From positions 2,833,501-2,897,500 of the forward strand of contig JACKIH010000003.1 in assembly GCA_020638575.1 (NCBI GenBank): 64,000 nucleotides of DNA, in the 5' to 3' direction. Shown piece by piece: positions 61,146-64,000 of the stretch. A program made the position numbers and the translations under genes. This stretch comes from Rhodospirillaceae bacterium (lineage in GTDB: Bacteria; Pseudomonadota; Alphaproteobacteria; DSM-16000; Inquilinaceae). Within the stretch, counting starts at the first letter, position 1. Each line of letters opens with the position of its first letter. The notes under the pieces were generated by a model, which saw nothing but the letters and a program-made list of their open reading frames with translations, searched no databases and had not been told where the DNA came from.

Positions 61146-62774
61146 ATGATCAATATCAGCGTACCGGATTCCGAAGGCCAGTTGACGCCGCGCATCACGG
61201 TCGTGGGCGTCGGTGGCGCCGGCGGCAATGCCGTCAACAACATGATCCGCTCCAACCTGGAAGGCGTGGACTTCCTGGTGTGCAACACCGACGCCCAGGC
61301 GCTGCGGGGATCCAATGCCGAGCGCAAGCTGCGCCTCGGCGTCGGCATCACCCAGGGCCTCGGTGCCGGCGCCAGCCCCGATGTGGGCAAGCATGCCGCG
61401 GAGGATGCCATCGACGAGCTGGTGCAGGCCCTGGAGGGCTCGCACATGGTGTTCATCACCGCCGGCATGGGCGGCGGTACGGGCACCGGCGCCAGCCCGG
61501 TGATCGCGCGGGTCGCCCGCGAGATGGACATGCTGACGGTCGGCGTGGTGACCAAGCCCTTCCACTTCGAAGGTGCGCACCGCATGCGCGTCGCCGAAGC
61601 GGGGCTGAAGGAACTGCAGCAGTATGTCGACACCCTGATCGTCATCCCCAACCAGAACCTGTTCCGCATCGCCAACGAGAAGACGACCTTCGCGGACGCC
61701 TTCAAGATGGCCGATGACGTGCTGCACTCCGGCGTGCGCGGGGTGACCGACCTGATGGTGATGCCGGGCCTCATCAACCTCGACTTCGCGGACATCCGCG
61801 CCGTCATGGGTGAGATGGGCAAGGCCATGATGGGCACCGGCGAGGCCGAAGGCGAACGCCGCTCCATCAGCGCTGCGGAAGCGGCGATCAGCAATCCGCT
61901 GCTCGACGACGTGTCGATGAAGGGCGCGCGCGGCGTGCTCATCAACATCACCGGCGGGCCGGACATGACCTTGTACGAGGTCGACGAGGCGGCCAACCGC
62001 ATCCGCGACGAGGTCGACCCCGACGCCAACATCATCTTCGGATCGACCTTCGACGAGAGCATGGAGGGCAAGGTCCGTGTTTCTGTTGTGGCCACCGGCA
62101 TCGATGTCGAAGACGCCCTGATGGGGCGGCCCCGGCTGGTGACGACGCCCCCGGCCGACCAGCCGCGGACGATGCCGGTGAAGGAGCAGGCCGCGCCCCA
62201 GCCGGCGGCCCAGCACCACCAGGAGGTCGCCACCGCGGAGTTCCAGGACGAGCAGACGGTGTTCGCCGAAGCTCCGGTGCAGGCGCCGGTTCAGCCGCAG
62301 CCCCAGCCGCGGCCCCAGGCCCAGGTGCGGCCCCAGGCCCAGGTGCGGCCCCAGCCCCACGCGGAGCCGGCGGTGGCCGCCCGTCCGGCCACCCAGCCGC
62401 CCCAGGCGGAACGCCGGCAGGACACCTTCATCCCGCCGGAACCGGCCCAGCCGGCACGTCCGCAGGGCAACCCGCACGGCCGCAGCGGTATCTTCGGCAT
62501 TCCCAACCTGGGCGGTACCCCCGGCCAGCGGGACGACCGCAGCCTGCTGCAGCGGGTGACCCACAGCGTCTCGCGCCAGCGCGGCGAAGAGCAGGCCGAA
62601 CCGCGCACCCAGCCGCCGGCGGCCCAGGCCAAGGCTGCGGCAGCACAGCCGCGTGACCCGGCCCCGCAGCAGTCGCGGCTCGCCGCCACCGATCCGGTGG
62701 CCCGGCCCGCCCTGCCGCCCCATGACGACGAGGCGCTGAACATCCCGGCGTTCCTGCGTCGCCAGGCCAACTGA
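61146..62774 (+). CDS. ftsZ: Cell division protein FtsZ
   Basis: The 542-residue tubulin-like GTPase forms the Z-ring. The nucleotide loop is GGGTGTGASPV (from residue 109), and the synergy loop region is NLDFADIRAVMGEMGKAMMG. After the globular part (to about 320) comes a very long Gln/Pro/Arg-rich linker and the conserved C-terminal peptide DDEALNIPAFLRRQAN. ATG 61146 is 92 bp after ftsA, so a separate promoter is possible. Confidence 0.97.
   Translation: MINISVPDSEGQLTPRITVVGVGGAGGNAVNNMIRSNLEGVDFLVCNTDAQALRGSNAERKLRLGVGITQGLGAGASPDVGKHAAEDAIDELVQALEGSHMVFITAGMGGGTGTGASPVIARVAREMDMLTVGVVTKPFHFEGAHRMRVAEAGLKELQQYVDTLIVIPNQNLFRIANEKTTFADAFKMADDVLHSGVRGVTDLMVMPGLINLDFADIRAVMGEMGKAMMGTGEAEGERRSISAAEAAISNPLLDDVSMKGARGVLINITGGPDMTLYEVDEAANRIRDEVDPDANIIFGSTFDESMEGKVRVSVVATGIDVEDALMGRPRLVTTPPADQPRTMPVKEQAAPQPAAQHHQEVATAEFQDEQTVFAEAPVQAPVQPQPQPRPQAQVRPQAQVRPQPHAEPAVAARPATQPPQAERRQDTFIPPEPAQPARPQGNPHGRSGIFGIPNLGGTPGQRDDRSLLQRVTHSVSRQRGEEQAEPRTQPPAAQAKAAAAQPRDPAPQQSRLAATDPVARPALPPHDDEALNIPAFLRRQAN
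62310..62358 (+). repeat. 18-bp in-frame tandem repeat in the ftsZ linker
   Basis: Two exact 18-bp units (62310-62327, 62328-62345; CGGCCCCAGGCCCAGGTG) and a partial third encode repeated RPQAQV in the FtsZ linker. Confidence 0.93.
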
Positions 62775-62811
62775 CGGCAGGGTTCCCCCTCTGCCGGTCT
62801 CGCTCGCGAAA

Positions 62812-62851
62812 CCGGGTACTGCGACCGTTGCCCAGCGGTCGCAGTACCCGG
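62812..62851 (+). promoter_or_regulatory. Perfect 16-bp hairpin between ftsZ and lpxC
   Basis: The arms 62812-62827 and 62836-62851 are exact reverse complements with an 8-base loop. A smaller hairpin (CGGCAG/CTGCCG, 62775-62796) precedes it just after the ftsZ stop. No T-run follows, so termination would be partial or rho-assisted. The rest of the 228-bp gap to lpxC has no gene and probably carries an lpxC promoter. Confidence 0.75.
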
Positions 62852-63002
62852 CGCGGCGCGGAGGGAACGTGCGATGCGGTCGCGGTGCCAAAGGTGCCCG
62901 GTCGACACAGTCCGAAACAAAGAGTGATTCGGGCCGGCGCCGGCTGAGCCTGTACCAACGCATGTGCGGGAGCATCGACCACCCATGGATGGACGAATCA
63001 GC

Positions 63003-63947
63003 ATGTTCGAACGGCTGGATATGGCACAGCGCACGCTCAACGCCCCGGTGGCGTGTTCGGGCGTGGGCCTGCATTCGGGCAAGTCGGTCCGGATGCGGCT
63101 GCTGCCGGGCGAACTGAACAGCGGCATCGTGTTTGTGCGCGCCGACCTGGCGCAGCACCAGGCGGTGATCCCGGCCCTGTGGGACCGGGTGACCGACACC
63201 ACCTTGTGCACGGTGCTCGACAACGCCAAGGGCGCCTCGGTGGCGACCGTGGAGCACCTGATGGCGGCCCTGCGGGGCTGCGGCGTCGACAACGCCGTGA
63301 TCGAACTGGACGGCCCTGAAGTGCCGGCCATGGACGGCTCGGCCGACCCCTTCGTGCGCCTCATCGACGGCATCGGCACGGTGGCCCAGCCGGGCAGCCG
63401 GCGGGCCATCCGGGTGTTGCGTCCGATCAGCGTGGGCGACGAGACGCGCGGCGCCAGCCTGTCGCCGGCACTCGGCAGCTCGTATTCCATGGAGCTGGAT
63501 TTTCCCGGCCAGTCGATGGCCCGCCAGGAAGGCACCGTGCGGCTCGATGCCGAAGCCTTCCGCGAGGAGGTGGCGCGGGCGCGCACCTTCGGCTTCCTCG
63601 CCGAGGTCGACGAGCTGCGCCGCCGCGGCTTCGCGCTCGGCGGCACGCTGGACAACGCCATCGTCATGGACGGTCGGCGGGTGATGAACGACGGCGGCTT
63701 GCGCTACGAGGACGAGCTGGTGCGCCACAAGCTGTTGGACGCCATCGGCGATCTCTACCTGGCCGGCATGCCGATCATCGGGCATTTCCACGGCTGGCGC
63801 TCGGGCCATGCGGTGAACAACGCGCTGCTGCGCGCCCTGTTCGAGGACGACACCGCCTGGGTGTTCGACACGCCGCTCGCGCCCGCAGACTGGATGGCCG
63901 GCTACCGTTCGGGCCTGCAGGCCGGCGGCCACCTTCGTTTCGCCTAG
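63003..63947 (+). CDS. lpxC: UDP-3-O-acyl-GlcNAc deacetylase
   Basis: The zinc enzyme (314 residues from ATG 63003) performs the committed step of lipid A synthesis. The zinc ligands are in VEHLMAAL and HKLLDAIGDLYLAG, and the catalytic His is in GWRSGHAVNNALL. The opening QRTLNAPVACSGVGLHSGK is typical. ATG 62985 (12 bp after a GGGAG box) is an alternative that adds six residues. After the stop only 53 bp remain to the window edge, with no gene visible. Confidence 0.95.
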   Translation: MFERLDMAQRTLNAPVACSGVGLHSGKSVRMRLLPGELNSGIVFVRADLAQHQAVIPALWDRVTDTTLCTVLDNAKGASVATVEHLMAALRGCGVDNAVIELDGPEVPAMDGSADPFVRLIDGIGTVAQPGSRRAIRVLRPISVGDETRGASLSPALGSSYSMELDFPGQSMARQEGTVRLDAEAFREEVARARTFGFLAEVDELRRRGFALGGTLDNAIVMDGRRVMNDGGLRYEDELVRHKLLDAIGDLYLAGMPIIGHFHGWRSGHAVNNALLRALFEDDTAWVFDTPLAPADWMAGYRSGLQAGGHLRFA

Positions 63948-64000
63948 ATCCTCAGCCGATATCGGTGCTCGGGGGGTGGCCGGTGCGCGCTTGCGCAGGC

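Overview
This 64-kb window is GC-rich chromosomal DNA from an alphaproteobacterium, most likely in or near Rhodospirillales. The assignment rests on gene content. It has a full division/cell-wall (dcw) cluster with the alphaproteobacterial gene order, an RcdA-type DUF1465 protein, and small alphaproteobacterial proteins of the DUF1192, DUF1013 and DUF465 (YdcH) families. It also has a class A RNase P RNA and TRAP transporter genes. The species cannot be named from sequence alone.

Left part (1-12.3 kb). An MDR-family oxidoreductase and a TrmO-like methyltransferase face a catalase gene, katA, which diverges from oxyR. The 3' end of oxyR is present twice. A 140-bp direct repeat brackets about 1.1 kb of visibly AT-rich DNA carrying one unknown, possibly HEPN-like gene. 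This looks like an insertion that replaced the oxyR tail with its own copy, and it is the strongest accessory signal in the window. Next come a secreted YbhB-type protein, a nucleoside deoxyribosyltransferase-like gene, a histidine ammonia-lyase homologue whose MIO triad reads Ala-Cys-Gly, and a TRAP transporter (P, Q, M).

Middle part (12.7-42.7 kb). A DUF4212 plus sodium:solute symporter pair is followed by a cNMP/CBS/DUF294 protein, a small membrane protein, a response regulator and a membrane PAS protein fused to a DnaQ-like exonuclease. This resembles a recurrent organic-acid uptake and signalling cluster. A copper ATPase and its CueR regulator follow, with a CueR-type operator upstream. 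After that are peroxiredoxin, ScsB/DsbD, AlgH, MurQ, AzlCD, Hsp20, the cell-cycle proteins (DUF1465, DUF1192, DUF1013), 3-hydroxybutyrate dehydrogenase, phosphofructokinase, RNase HI, homoserine kinase, a KamA/EpmB-like radical SAM enzyme, a lipoprotein, an L,D-transpeptidase-like protein, an AAA ATPase and a DMT permease. Several palindromic elements lie between these genes.

Right part (42.8-64 kb). rnpB is followed by the dcw cluster: mraZ, rsmH, ftsL, ftsI, murE, murF, mraY, murD, ftsW, murG, murC, murB, ddl, ftsQ, ftsA, ftsZ, lpxC. From rsmH to ftsQ nearly all genes overlap by a few bases or lie a few bases apart, implying one long transcript that builds the peptidoglycan precursor and the divisome. 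Three TGGGN-type boxes at exact 10-bp period (minus strand) lie 106 bp before mraZ and fit MraZ autoregulation. Similar TCCC(A/G) motifs form tandem arrays on both sides of rnpB.
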